Positions 47,253 through 59,069 of a stretch of 64,000 bases of DNA are shown one piece after another (within the stretch, counting starts at the first letter, position 1; each line of letters begins with the position of its first letter). The notes under the pieces were generated by a model. It did not search any database and had not been told where the DNA came from. It saw only the letters and a program-made list of their open reading frames with translations. Source of the stretch: Morchella semilibera (taxonomy: Eukaryota; Ascomycota; Pezizomycetes; Pezizales; Morchellaceae); the NCBI GenBank assembly GCA_009192285.1, contig WBVU01000005.1, positions 2,126,731-2,190,730 of the forward strand. The letters run 5' to 3'. The position numbers and the translations under genes are program-made.

Positions 47253-48870
47253 ATGCCCGGAACCACCACCACCACTGACCCCCGCCCCCCCTCATCTCCG
47301 TCATTGGCGCCACCGGCACCGGCAAGTCAAATGTACACCCTTATCTCTTTCCTCCCTCTCATGTAGAAACTAAGACAGTCAAATGTAAACAGGTAGCAGT
47401 GGACCTCGCCCTCGCCCTCGACGGCGAGATCATCAATGCAGACGCAATGCAGCTGTACGAGGGCCTCCCCATCATAACCAACAAGATCACCCCCGTGGAG
47501 GCCCGCGGCGTCACGCACCATCTCCTTGGCGTTCTCGGCGCGCGCGAGGCGTGGCAAGTGGGCAGGTTCGTTGCCGAAGCGGGCAAGATCGTGAGTCTCT
47601 TTGACCTGCGGATGGAAGGGCGGTATTGACGGTGGTGGTGTAGATCCGAGAGATTCACGCCCGGGGCAAGGTCCCCGTCCTCGTCGGAGGAACGCACTAC
47701 TACGTCCAATCGCTCCTCCACCCGACCACGCTCGCCGGCAGCTCCCCTTCCTCCCCAGACACCGCCGAGCCCCCCGTGGAGGACCTTGCAGCGCGACACC
47801 CGATCCTTGCCGCGACCACGCCGACCACAGCCCTCCACGCACACCTCGCAGAGATCGACCCGGCCATGGCGGCCCACTGGCACCCAAACGACAGGCGAAA
47901 GATCCTCCGCTCACTGTGCATCTACTACGCCTCGGGCCGCACCCCGTCAGCGCTGTACGCAGCGCAGCCGGCCCCCGTCTCGCCCTACCGCAACATCGTC
48001 TTCTGGGTCCACGCGGAGACCGAGACCCTGCGGGCGCGCCTCGACGCCCGCGTCGAGGGGATGCTGCGCAGGGGCATGGGCGCCGAGATCGAGGAGATGA
48101 AGGAGCTGTGGGATGGCGCGGGCGACGGGGTCGACCTGGGTAGCGGCATCTGGCAGAGCATTGGCTTCAAGGAGTTCCTGCCGTTCCTGCAGCGGCGCGG
48201 CGAGCTTGGCTTTGGCGCCGCGGAGTACGGCATCGATGCGGTTCTTGCTGGCGCGGGGGAGACGCCGACGGAGGCGGGGAGGGAGCTGGCAGAGCTGCTG
48301 ACGGTAGCACTGGAGGGGATGAAGACCGCTACGCGCCAGTATGCGAAGTCGCAAGTGCGCTGGATCCGGCAGAAGCTGTTGCCGGCGCTGGAGGGGGAGC
48401 CCGTGTATGTGCTCGACTCGACATCCCCGGCTGCCTTCACGGCTACATTCTGTCCGGCGGGCGTAGCCATTGCGCGGTCCTTCTTGGCCGGTGGTGCGCT
48501 GCCGGAGCCGCAGGGGTTGGGGCCGCTGGCGGAGGAGATGTTGGGCGCGGAGAGGAAGGAGCGGGGGGAGAGGTGGGGGCAGAGGGAGTGTAAGGTGTGC
48601 GAGACGGTGTGTGTGGGCGAGGAGCAGTGGCGGCTCCACGTGAGGAGTAATCGCCATAAGAAGGCGGTGGGGCGGCAGAAGAGGGGGGAGGTGGTGGAGG
48701 CGTGGAAGGCATGGGAGGTGGAGAGGAGGCGCTGGAAGGAGGGAGGGTGTGTTGGGGAAGAGCCGGTGAGGCCCGGGGCGGGGAAGGTTAGGGCGCAGGA
48801 GAGCTCGGGTGAAAGTGAGAGTGAGGATGAAGGGGAGGCAGGTGTAGCTGTAGTCATAGGTAGTAATTGA
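47253..48870 (+). CDS. MOD5: tRNA dimethylallyltransferase (one-base frame break near the start)
   Basis: Transfers an isopentenyl group to A37 of tRNAs reading UNN codons; yeast Mod5, human TRIT1. Exons 47253-47332, 47393-47590 and 47644-48870. Motifs: P-loop VIGATGTGKSN joined across intron 1 to VAVDLALALDGEIINADAMQ, LYEGLPIITNK, GVTHHLLG, GKVPVLVGGTHYY, WHPNDRRKILRSL, GIWQSIGFKEF, TATRQYAKSQVRWIRQK. A C-terminal zinc finger CKVCETVCVGEEQWRLHVRSNRH, usual in this family, is followed by an acidic tail (SSGESESEDEGE). The ATG at 47253 is out of frame with the P-loop by one base; the break lies in the C run at 47285-47291, where one further C would restore MPGTTTTTDPRPPLISVIG. Expected about 501 aa. 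Under-called C run is the simplest reading. Confidence 0.92.
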
Positions 48871-50571
48871 GAGAGTTCCGGATTTTTGTAAGTAGTTTTT
48901 GTTCTATTGGGACCCAAAAGTGGAAATTGTATATAGCGAGCTGGCGTTTAGGTATATGTATATAGTTTGTAATTATCACTGGGGTTGGGCCACAGACTGG
49001 GCTATATGTAGGGTAGATAGGGCCGTAGATTTAGAGGTTCCTAATCTAAAGACCAAGAGTCCAGCAGACATTGCCCTCCCAAACCCCCTATTGCAGATCA
49101 GCTGTCTAGCACCCCACATGGCATATCTCCACCGGCACCTCACAAACGGCCCGACCGGCCAACAGCAACATGTAACTGCTCTAGATGAGGGGGTCCAATC
49201 ATAGGCCCAGGCTAGATTGTGCTATGTAAAGCGGTGCCACCTCTCCTCCGCCCAGCTGGTCCCGGGGTTTGATAATATACACCAGGCCAGAGCACCTATG
49301 GGCCCGCCCGGGCCGATGGTAGATATAGACCAGGTAAGCATTAGGGCCCGTTGCCCGGGCGTCTATCTAGCCGGGTTGTACGACCCGGCCCGCCCATGAG
49401 ACACCTTTTGTGTCCCCCCTCCCCTCTGCTCGGTCGGAGTCAGCATAGTCTAGGTACATGTAGTTTAACCAACACTTCTTCTCCCCCACCAACCAACGGC
49501 CAGCAGGTCAATGATCGCCCTACCGTTTTTCCCGCTGTCACCAATGCCAAGCCGCCATGGTGCGCCGGGAGTGGCTAGAGTACAGCGCAGTTGACACTGC
49601 GGGTGGAGTGGGGTACCCTACACCGGGGGAGGCAGGACTGACACACTCGTGGATCGGTCTTGGCACACGGGTGTCTAAGACGTCGGGGGGTTTTCAGATG
49701 TAATGGCAGGCAGGGTTCTGCTGCATGTCATTACTTTAGTAGGATGCGCGATCGAATGGGGTTAATACGTGTGCTGTTAGGACAGTCTAAGTACATATCT
49801 AGTTGGTAAGCGAGCAGGACTTACAGATTCTCGCCGTCCTACCGGAAAATAAACCTACTGGGGAATTATCTATAATATATCGAGCCGGAATGAACCCACG
49901 TAGGGTTAGGGTTTGGTACTTTGAGTAGTATTCTTGGTGTAGATACTGGCTATCTCCGCCAGGGATTACCTCCTCCATGATTGGCTAGGGCGTAGATCTC
50001 ATGCATAGCAAACTCTCCGGGTAGTGGCATACACAGATACGCCTTACGGTGCCTGAGTGTTAATTGGTAATACCTAGTAGGTAGGGTACCTACAGTTGTA
50101 CTCAGACGTCAATTGACACCAAATCTTGTCAACTGCACAACCCGATTTAACTAACAGCACTGGAGAGGCCAATCGCTCCTTCATGAATCTAAATTACTAA
50201 GGGGGTCAACGGTTTTACAGGATCGCCTATCGAGGGGCAATATAATACCCACCAACCGGCAGGTGGGTATGTACCTTGGAGTCACTCGAATTCATCAATT
50301 CAGGGCACTGAGTGGTCGAGGGTTCAGATGGGGCAATAACACTCTCCACCAACCCTGCACGTGCATGCTATTCAGACATGCAGCAGGCTGTGCCCGCTCG
50401 CTAAGCTAAGCCTCCCCATCAATCAGGGCCAGCCAAAAGTTCTTCACTGGCAGGCGCCCAAATTGTGTCTGAGGAATTTAACAGGGCCCATGCGTCCCAT
50501 TCTGGCTCAGAGTCCCTAGTTACTTACGCTCTCTCCCTCACACGGATATCTGGTAGAGAGAAAGGAAAAAA
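48871..50571. other. Intergenic with a degenerate MITE copy
   Basis: 1.7 kb downstream of MOD5. Contains the repeat at 49939-50033, a double telomere-type repeat at 49901-49914, one TACATGTA near 49453, and nothing recognised as a gene. Confidence 0.55.
49939..50033. mobile_element. Degenerate second copy of the 12449-12585 MITE
   Basis: Shares GGCTATCTCC-(GG)CCAGGGATTACCTCC, GATTGG, GGGCGTAGATC, TCTCAT-(A)TGCATAGC and a diverged right end with the copy at 12.5 kb, in the same order. A block of about 25 bases in the middle is missing and the terminal repeats are eroded. Confidence 0.75.
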
Positions 50572-51298
50572 ATGCGTTACTCATCGAAAGCGCGCCAGGC
50601 GCAAAAGTGCGATAGGGAAACGGGCCTGAAGCTGCCGGCGAAACCCAAAGCGCGGTCCAAGTCACCAGCTCCAAAGGCCGCGACCGCTATAAAACTGGGA
50701 CGGTCAGAGTGAGTTCTTGTCGTCCCCCGCCCCCCCCCCCCCCCCCCCCCCCCAGCGCTAGACATTGCGGTGTTTTAACGGGCCCGGGGGTGCTGGGTAC
50801 GTAGGTCATCCACCGGGCTGTCGAAGCTCCCCCGGGAGGCTGCCGCGAAGCCACCACCAAGCCCGACGGGGCCCAACCCTGCGAGTCCGAGCGCCGGCCC
50901 GCGGGGGCCACAAACCCACACGCATTCCGCACGCTGCCCGGGTACAAGGGGGAGAAGAACGTCCACGGGCTGATCGACTGCTTCCCGGACTGCGACAGGA
51001 AAAGCTACGGATACGGCGGGTTCAGGATACGGCGCAACTTTATCGTGCATCTGCGGGAGATCCACGGGCAGGATATCGGCAGCTATGATCGCAGGGGTGG
51101 CCGCAGCAAGAGGCGGCAGGGGAAAACGGACCCTGCGGGATCAGATGGGGGGGCGAGATGGGGGAGGGGGAGGGCTTTGATGGGGGCGGGGACACGGATG
51201 GTGGGGGGTTGGAGTCGGATTGGATGGTGCTGGAGTGGCCAGTGCAGTTTTGGGTTGACACAGCCATCTTCAGTTGGGACGCCCCAGTTAAAGAGTGA
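50572..51298 (+). CDS. Putative C2H2-type zinc-finger protein (model uncertain)
   Basis: I do not recognise the gene, but coding signal is clear in parts. A first exon from ATG 50572 (RYSSKARQAQKCDRETG, basic) runs to a GTGAGT donor at 50709. A 24-base C run lies in the presumed intron; an acceptor at the TAG before 50807 would begin VIHRAVEAPPGG. Then comes CFPDCDRKSYGYGGF-RIRRNFIVHLREIHG, with Cys pair (x3) and His pair (x4) separated by 18 residues, a loose C2H2 finger like those of fungal DNA-binding proteins. After a seven-G run near 51146-51152 coding sense continues one frame over (DGGGEMGEGEGFDGGG, LESDWMVLEWPVQFWVDT) to TGA at 51296. Exon 1 also falls one base short of the frame of exon 2. 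Both breaks fit missing bases. DNA binding is inference. Confidence 0.5.
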
Positions 51299-51350
51299 GT
51301 CTTGCTAAGAGTCATAGTAAATTCATAGATGTACTTCGTGTGCTAACCGA

Positions 51351-51360
51351 TATATATAAG
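51351..51360 (+). promoter_or_regulatory. TATA box
   Basis: TATATATAAG stands about 70-80 nt before the ATG at 51431 and separates the following gene from the zinc-finger gene. Confidence 0.6.
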
Positions 51361-51430
51361 GCATCCACTCCCCACCGCTGAAAAGGAATCAACAATCAAA
51401 CCCGATCACATCGACAGAGACAATAGCGAA

Positions 51431-52731
51431 ATGCAACACGAGCAATGGACCGATAGCGAAATACAGTTCGAACCATATCACTTAACTCAGTTCGATCTGA
51501 TGGGTGTATGGCTCGAGCAAAAACTGGGGAAACAGCTAGACTGGTGGCCGTTGAGTCCACCAGTTTACCCCGATAAATACAAGTCTGGCCTTACTAAGAT
51601 GTCTTGGAAATGCGTAAGGTCCCGTTAACCAGATTGTACTTAGGTACTAACGTCGCCAGAAATGCGGATCCACCCTATCGAGCGTAATCAGTAATGAAGT
51701 CGTTGGAAGATATCAACGTTCCCACTCCTCATCACAAGGGCGTGCTGGTTCTGGCAGCACCACAACAGTGACGGGGGGGCCTTCGCCGACGCCTATTCAG
51801 CTTTCCACCCTTCCCTTAACCCCGGCGGACGCGCGTTTGGGCGGCGGCGCCAGGTCTGCACGGAAAGCCAAGAACCTCAGAGGTCCTTTTCGATCCCGGC
51901 GGGCTATAACTCTAGCGGGGGCGGGAGTCCAATGTCAAGCCACCTCCCCAGACTGCCTCCTTCAGCGTTTCTGGCAAGGTCCGGCAGTATGGCATCGGGC
52001 ACGGCCGCTTCAGCAACTACCCTCGTTGGGGGGCCCAGCCTAAATCTGGGGAGCTACATCCTTTGCTGCATCAGGAAGGGATTGTACAAGACTGTGCTTG
52101 TACAGATGGGCGGAGGCACTTTTACAAACGACCAGGAGTTCTTCCGCAATCTCCGGGCCGAGTATCGCCGTGCGCGGGCTGGAGACGGTGGATGAGCCTC
52201 TCAGCCGTCGTGCAGATCAAGTTTATTCGGGTAAGTTTCCACCTGCACCCCCCCCCCCCCCCGCATACTGACATGTCGGGCCCAGTTTACCCAATACTAC
52301 CTAAACTATGTCGACTGCCACGAGTCCGGCGTGCTCCCCCCCGCCACAAACCCAGACTACGACTACCGCCCCAAGCCGCCCACGACCCGCCCACCTTCCC
52401 CACCACGGAGTTCATGCACTACTTCGACTCGCCCGCGTGCGCGGGGACCGCCACGCACTGCCTCGACCTGATGCCCAAGCGCGTCACGGGCCGGCTCGAG
52501 CGCGGGGCGCGCGCCGAGGGCTGGGGCCTGCAGCCCACGGAGGGCCTCTCGTTCTGGAAGCTCGTGGCGCTGCTGCTGCTGGTGTGGCTGGCGACGCTGC
52601 TGTTTGCCGTCTGGTGGATGGTGGTGCATCCGGGGGACTTTCAGAACGCGTTTGTGCCGGCGACGTATGCGGCGTCGGTTGTGGCGGTGGGCGTCGTGTT
52701 GCCGGAGTTGGGGGTGGTGTATGTGAAGTAG
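51431..52731 (+). CDS. Fungal membrane protein of unknown function (two one-base frame breaks)
   Basis: It resembles a family common in filamentous ascomycetes but of no known function. Proposed exons: 51431-51613, 51660-51853 (weak donor GTCTGC), 51916-52230, 52286-52731. In order: LDWWPLSPP, TKMSWKC joined to KCGSTLSS (a Cys pair typical of the family), a Ser/Gly/Pro linker, then LGSYILCCIRKGLYKTVLVQ, NDQEFFRNLRAEYRRAR, IKFIR joined to FTQYYLNYVDCHESG, DYDYRPKPP, FPTTEFMHYF, and two C-terminal membrane segments (KLVALLLLVWLATLLFAVWW and ATYAASVVAVGVVLPELG). The frame breaks lie near 52175-52185 (GGG run) and 52375-52380 (CCC run); each is one missing base. Length would be about 380 aa. Intact gene with assembly errors is favoured over a pseudogene. 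Confidence 0.7.
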
Positions 52732-54266
52732 GTGCTGTGCATATTGGGGGCCTTGTTGTGGCCCGGGGTGTTGGGAATATATATATTAATCTACATAATG
52801 AAGAGTCCTTGATTGACCTACTAGCTAGGAACTAGAAATTAGTGCATGTAGCCCTATAGACCTATAGACAGGAGGACCGTATCTTGCGCGCGTGATCAAC
52901 TGCAAGCCAGAACAGTGCCTGCATGTAGTCCGGCAATCATGATATATAACAGAAACCAGCCCGCTTTGGCGTTGTACTTGGCTGCCATAGCCTAAGTAAA
53001 TAACAACCCGCGGCATCATAGCCGCTCACTCGGTCCTCACCTGGAGTACATACTAGTATACAGCTCGGGGGTTATGCCACCGACCCGGCGCCAAGTCTCC
53101 ACTGAAAAACCAGTCAGTCTAGTAGGTAAGACGTACCGCAACCTTTACTTTACCTCCAGCCACACTCAATATGGCCCTCTATCTACCTACCTACCGCTGG
53201 GACTGGCATGAACCGGCATTAGCGGGGTGTGCCGCTGTCGGCTGCTATCGGGCCGGCCGGGGTTTGCGGTATGGAGGTACCCTTACCCTACCCTACCTAA
53301 CCCACCGTACCGGCGGGCTAATAGCCCACACTGTGGCCGCCCGGGAGTCCGGTATGCCAACACGGGAGCTTCGAGATACTACCCAAGGACACACCAAGCG
53401 CAAGAAAACCCCAACGAACCTATTGTATAAGCGCGCCAGCAAGCCCACAGCTGGATCCGGGGGTGTACTGCCTGTAAGTGTAAGTGTTATAAGTACGGCC
53501 GACCAACCAACCCCGGACCTAGCCAGCTGGCCAGTCGGGTACATACTACGCTTACCAATCTGGGCAGGGCAGGGCTGCTATATCCTCCGGTTGCATGCCG
53601 GCGGGGCTATCTGAAACCCGGCTAGCCACCACCGGCCCGCACACAAACCCCCACATCCGCAGCCGCACCCCGCAACAATACTACGAGCGGGTTCTTTTTT
53701 CGTCCCGACGCTCCACCGCCGCGCGGAGCCGGGGTCGGCGCTCTGCATCTTGGCGCCAAGCCGAGTGCTGGCTTGTGATGATAATGCCATACCTACCGTA
53801 TACACGACCGCCACGACCGCCCCGACCAACCCGACCAACCCGACTAACCCGACCACCGGCCCGACTAGGTATAGGTGTAGGTGCAGGTATAGGTACGCTG
53901 GCAGGAAAACACCGGGGGGTGCGCTGGTTCTTCTACAGACCAGACCAGAGATACCCACGTACGTATACAATGACAGCTATATATATAATTTCACAGCACA
54001 GCACAGCACGCTACGCTACGCTACAGCACAAGCACAAGAACAAGAACAAGAACAAGAACAGAACAAGTACAAGCAGGAACAAATAAAACCATGGCTATAT
54101 ACTTGAGTATCTATGTATACAAGAGAACAACAAAAAAACCCGCAGCCCACCCGACCCACCCACCCACCCGCTGTATACCATTTAAAAAGAAGAAAAGGAA
54201 AAAAGACCAACTCCCCTAGCTTTTGTATCAAAGAACAAAACAAAAAGAAAAGGAAGAAAAAACCCG
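52732..54266. other. Intergenic with short tandem repeats
   Basis: 1.5 kb between tail-to-tail genes. Tandem repeats: CGACCAACC-type units at 53811-53868 and ACAAGA-type units at 54025-54080. The T/A-rich end at 54180-54260 is the 3' flank of the RBR gene. No gene recognised. Confidence 0.55.
54025..54080. repeat. CAAGAA-type tandem repeat
   Basis: About eight imperfect hexamer units of ACAAGA in non-coding DNA. Confidence 0.75.
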
Positions 54267-55902
54267 TCAATCCGGGACGTCGTCGAAGTCGACCCCCTCG
54301 CCATCACTCTCCTCGTCTGTATCGCCTCTATCCGCAAACCTGCCCTGTGCCCTGTGCCCCTGTGCCCGCCCCGCCACCGCCACCTGCGCCTGCGCCCGCT
54401 GCGCGGGGACATATCCGACAACAAACGGCCTCTGCTCCACCACCGCCGGCGGCGGCGGCGGCGCCGGCGCCTCCACCACCTCCTCCTCCACCGCAGGGGG
54501 CGCATCGCCCTCGCCGTCGCCCTCCTCGCCCTCCCACAGCCGCTGGTAGCACTCCGTCCCCGCGGTGTTGAAGTGCCGGTACGGCTCCTTGGGCGGCAGG
54601 TACGCCGAGCAGAGGAAGCAGAAGTGCGCGTGGCACTTGCAGATCATGTGGTTGCAGCCGTGGCTCTTGAGCACGGGGGTGCTGCACTCTGGGCAGGCCG
54701 TCGTGTTGCGCTTGAGGTATGCCTCGCTGGCCAGCTCCTCGGGGGTCAGTGGCGCGGACGCGGAGCGGCAGATGGTCATGTCGCCGTGCCAGCTGCGGGT
54801 GCAGACGCGGCAGAAGGCGAGCGTGCAGCGGGAGCACACCTGCAGCTTTTGGATGGGGTTGTCTTCGGGTGTGGGTGTGGGTGCGGGCGGGGGAGGGGGC
54901 GGGAGGGGGAGCCGTAGGGGGGGAGGTAGTAGGTGGTGTGGTTGTCGAGCATGGCTTGGTTGAGGGCGGTGATGCTTTCGCGGCTGGGGGCCTGGCACCA
55001 GTTGCGTGGGCAGTAGACGGTGCCCGGGTCGGCGTCCAGCGCAGACTTTTGCTTGAAGTCTGTGTACCGCTTTACGAGGTCCTCCGGGAGGCCGATATCG
55101 CGCAGCTCGTCCGGCGGCAGCGTCGGCGGCATCAACGTCTTTCTCGGCTTGTGCTGCGCGCCCCCCGCCTCGGGCGTAGCCGGGGGCGAGGGGGGCATCG
55201 CCGCTGCCGCCCCCGCCGCGCTAGCAGCAGCAGCCTTCCTGACGCAGGCCGCGTCCGAGCACGCCACGGCCGAGACATGCCCCTCGGCGATGAGCGCCGA
55301 GAAGTAGTCTGTCAGGCAGCGGCGGCAAAAGACATGGGTGCACGAGCGCAGACGGTGGCACTGCGACCCCTTCTTGGGCTCCAGACAGATCCCGCACGGG
55401 TAGGTGCCGGCCGAGAAGACGGCCTTCTCCGTCGAGGCGTTGTAGGAGATGAGGTGGGCGCGCAGCGAGCGGGCGAGGCGCAGCGGGCCAGAGAGGTCTG
55501 AGGCCCACGATTGCACGTGGTCGATTGCGGTGAAGACGACCTGGCCGCGGCCACACGACTCCCAGAGTGCGTCGACCTCGCGGGTCAGGCGGGCGACGGT
55601 GCTGGGCGGGAGCCATGCAGGGGTGGCGCTGAGGGTCACTGTCGGCGCGGAGGCGTCCGGGTAGCATGCGGGCAGGTCGAAGGTTAGTGTCAGGGGGGGA
55701 AGTGGGAGATGAGGGAGAAGTCTGTGGTGGTGGCCTTGTCGCCAAAGAGGACGGGGACGGGGACGAGGGGGCGGACGGGGAGGTGGATGGTGGCCGAGGT
55801 GGGGGTCAGCAGGACCAGTTCGGGGTAGATTGTTGCTACTGTGGCGAGTTCCTGGGAGCGCTCATCGGGGGAGTCGAGGAGGTCATCGACTGTGAGGGTC
55901 AT
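54267..55902 (-). CDS. RBR-type E3 ubiquitin ligase, ITT1/RNF14-like (two one-base frame breaks)
   Basis: RING-between-RING ligase; yeast Itt1 and human RNF14 share an N-terminal RWD domain. One exon, about 545 aa once two breaks are allowed for. RWD: ERSQELATVATIYPELVLL to LTLTFDLPACYPDASAP. RING1: YPCGICLEPKKGSQCHRL, CTHVFCRRCLTDYF. IBR: YCPRNWCQAP, then VCSRCTLAFCRVCTRSWHGD. RING2: TACPECSTPVLKSHGCNHMICKC, where the Cys in GCNHM is the expected thioester-forming residue, and HFCFLCSAYL. An Ala/Pro insert interrupts RING1-IBR and a proline-rich loop lies inside the IBR; the acidic tail ends GEGVDFDDVPD. Breaks: a seven-C run (minus strand) at 55692-55699, between SHFPP and LTLTF, and the C runs around 54890-54925. 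Each needs one added base. Divergent to ABZ1. Confidence 0.9.
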
Positions 55903-56841
55903 TGTGTCTTGTGGGTGGTGGTGGTGGTGGTGGAGTAGGGAGAGAGGGAGAGAGAGGGAGAGGGAGAGAGATGGAGATGTGATGTTGTCGGGGGTGCAGA
56001 GGATTTGTAAGCGTTGTGGAGAGTTGGACCCGCGATATATGCATGTAGATATAGCTGTGTGTATGTGTTCAAGTATGTAGCTATCAATTAATAGTTGATT
56101 ATAGAACAGACCATACAATCAGAGATAGCTAGAGTATAACCAGGGGTGCAGTCTTGACCGTGATAGCTGTGGATATGCCTTATGTATTCCGATACTCTCA
56201 TGAAGACACACTCAAGCCATACACATACAATGCATACAACACATACAATACAATACAACACACACATACGATACAGCTACACGCACTTGTAATGGCCCGG
56301 GGTGTGTGCCACGACCGGATGTGCCTGCCTGCACGTGTATCGTGGCCACAACACACATCAGGAGTATACTGTGTGCTCTGTACCTGCCATACCACCGGGT
56401 ATTCCACTCTCGCCCCGCTGTATATCGCAGTGTCTATCTTCTGTCTGTCTGTCTGAGTAAAGACGCATCTCCTGTCTGTAAACATGCACCTCCACCCCCA
56501 CACACAAACCCTAACCCTCCCCCAATGAGGTAATCACGTTACATAATCGCGCATGTGTCAGTGATCGAAATGTCGCCCATCGGTCCCGCCCGTTGCTAAG
56601 CGACCGAATCACACAAAGTTTTGCATGCAGGGGCCACAGAAAAGTTTTTGGGATTCTGAACTGATTCATTGATATCGGGTCTGGTACTTTTCTCTCTCTC
56701 TTTCTTTTCTTTTCTTTACTTCTTTACCTTCTTTGCCTTCTTTGCCTTCTTTGGGTCTCTAGTGGTATATTGATTGGTCCTCTTTTCTAGCTTCCGTCAG
56801 GGGTCGATATACATCACATCATACAACTTATATATACTACA
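55903..56841. promoter_or_regulatory. Divergent upstream region RBR ligase/ABZ1
   Basis: 0.94 kb between two start codons facing away from each other. A GGT/GAGAGG purine tract at 55915-55970 lies just upstream of the RBR start. A CT-rich tract (56690-56765) and TATATATAC at 56829-56837 precede the ABZ1 ATG. A double telomere-type repeat is at 56507-56518. Confidence 0.5.
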
Positions 56842-59069
56842 ATGCCCCCCCCCGCATCCTCCTGCTCGACGCCTACGACTCCTTCACCGCCAATCTCGCC
56901 TCCCTCCTACGCACAACCACCCACGCAACAGTCCACACCCTCCCCATCGACGCCCTCGACGCCCCCACCCTCCTCCGCTTCCTCCCCTCCTTCGATGCCG
57001 TCGTGGCCGGGCCCGGCCCCGGCCACCCCTCCAACCCCGCCGACATCGGCCTAACCTCCACCCTCTGGCACCTCCCCGACCACCACCTCCTCCCCGTCCT
57101 CGGCGTCTGCCTAGGCCACCAGAGCCTCTGCCTCGCCTTCGGCGCCGCCATCACCCCCCTCCCCACCGTCAAACACGGCCTCGTCTCCCCCGTGACCCAC
57201 GACGGCGCCGGCCTCTTCGAGGGCGTCGGCCCCGTGCGCGCCGTGCGCTACCACAGCCTCCACGCCACCCTCCCGCCAGGGGAGGGACAACTGCAGCCCC
57301 AAGCCTGGGCGCACGACGCCGAGAACGGCGAGGTCGTGATGGCCGTGCGCCACGTCCACAGGCCGTTCTGGGGCCTCCAGTACCACCCGGAGAGCATCTG
57401 CACGGCTGGCGGCGGCGCAGAGGTCCTGCGCAACTGGTGGCGCCTGGCGCGGGAGTGGGGTCGCCGCCGCGGGAGACGGGCCGTTGCGCTTCCCCCTGGG
57501 TGGCGGGGCAGCGACGCGGAGAAGGGGCTGTTGCAGCGGCAGCGCGAGTGGGAGCGCCGGTGCGGTGTTCCACCGCCGCCCCCGGCGCCGGAGAGGGCCG
57601 TGGTGGCGACAAAGGTTGTTGCGGCGCGGGGCCTGCCCGTCCCGCGCATCGCGGAGATCCTCGGCGTGGCCACGGCAGACGAGTTCGTGATGCTCGACTC
57701 GGCCGCGGCGCCAGGGCGCTGGTGCATCATTGCGGTGCTGACCCCGGGGGTGACGCAGGTGCTCACGCACAGCGTCGGCGACGCGTTCGTGTCGCTGTCG
57801 CGCGTGGGAAAAGCGGGGGCGGAGGAGAAGGCGTCGCTGGCGCCCTACGAGGGCTCCGTGTGGCGCTTCCTGGCAACATACATGCACGCGCGCCCAGCAA
57901 CGGGCGGGTGCGCGGCCTCGCCGTTCTGGGGCGGCCTCGTGGGATACTTCAACTACGAGGTTGGCGTGGCCGCGCTCGGCGTCCCCGTGTCGCGGGACGC
58001 CACCACCACCACCACCACCGCCGGACCCGACGTGAGCCTTGCATTCGCGCAGCGCAGCATCGTGGTCGACACCGACACGGGGCGCGCCTACATCCAGAGT
58101 CTGCACGCCTGCGACGCCCCGTGGCTCGCGGCCACAGCCCAGCGCCTACAGCTCGCCGCAGACATGTGCGCGACGCCCTCCGCCACGCCCCCAACCCACT
58201 CCCCCATGCCACAACCCACCCAGCAATTCCCGGAGATCCTCCGCCCCAGCCAGCACCACTACCTCTCCGCCATCGCGTCCGCAAAGGCCCACCTCGCCTC
58301 CGGCGACTCCTACGAGCTCTGCCTCACCGCACAGACAACCATCCTCCACCCGCGCCCCGCCCCCCACCCCTGGACCCTCTACACCGCGCTCCGCGCGCGC
58401 AACCCCGCCCCCTACGCCGCCTACCTGCGCCTGTCGGGAACAACCCTCCTCTCCTCCTCCCCCGAGCGCTTCCTCTCCTGGTCACGCACAGGCACCTGCC
58501 AGCTCCGCCCCATCAAGGGCACCGTCCGCAAGGGGCCCGGCGTCACGCGCGAGAGCGCGGAACGCGCCCTCCGCGCCCCAAAGGAGGTCGCGGAAAACCT
58601 CATGATCGTGGACCTGATCCGCCACGACCTGCACCGCCTTGCCGGCGACACCGTGGCCGTGCCGGCACTAATGCAGGTCGAGGAGTACGCACATGTGTTT
58701 CAGCTCGTGTCGGTCGTGGAGGGGGCGCTGGCCCCGGGCGTCTCAGGCTTCGATGTGTTGGCTGCGTCGCTGCCGCCCGGGAGCATGACGGGCGCGCCGA
58801 AGCGCAGGAGTGTGCAGCTGTTGCGCGGGATCGAGGGCGCAGAGAGGGGGCTGTATAGTGGGGTTGTGGGCTACTGGAGTGTGTGTGGGGCGGGCGACTG
58901 GAGCGTGGTCATCAGGAGCGCTGTGAGGGTTGATGGGGAGGGGAGGGAGGGGTGCGAGGTGTGGAGGGTTGGCGCGGGGGGGGCCATCACGGCGTTGAGT
59001 GTGCCTGCGGAGGAGTGGGAGGAGATGGGCGTCAAGGCGGAGAGCGCGCTGAGGGCGTTTTTGGGGTAG
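56842..59069 (+). CDS. ABZ1: Aminodeoxychorismate synthase (one-base frame break at codon 2-4)
   Basis: Bifunctional enzyme making 4-amino-4-deoxychorismate from chorismate and glutamine for p-aminobenzoate and folate. One exon; about 742 aa. Residues 1-240 are a class-I glutamine amidotransferase: ILLLDAYDSFTANL, VVAGPGPGHP, nucleophile Cys in LGVCLGHQSL, and the His-Glu pair in QYHPES. A linker follows. The chorismate-binding half shows GGLVGYFNYEVG, SGDSYELCLTAQT, SSSPERFLSW, LRPIKGTVRKG, ENLMIVDLIRHDL and LPPGSMTGAPKRRSVQLL. The first ATG, followed by nine C, is out of frame with ILLLD; ten C would read MPPPRILLLD. The total is then an exact number of codons. Strong G/C third-position preference. 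Anthranilate synthase component fusions are the main alternative, but the TrpG-like plus PabB-like order fits fungal ABZ1. Confidence 0.93.

Noticed and set aside
47947-48917. Long minus-strand frames opposite MOD5
   Set aside because: They are antisense shadows of a GC-rich exon; the plus strand carries the family motifs and the zinc finger.
54113-55501. Plus-strand frames opposite the RBR ligase
   Set aside because: Low-complexity Arg/Pro/Gly translations with no motif; the minus strand encodes the complete RWD-RING-IBR-RING order.
56774-58858. 694-codon plus-strand frame rich in Arg/Pro
   Set aside because: It overlaps ABZ1 in another frame. The frame at 57003-59069 carries all amidotransferase and chorismate-binding motifs, so this is a by-product of GC-rich sequence.
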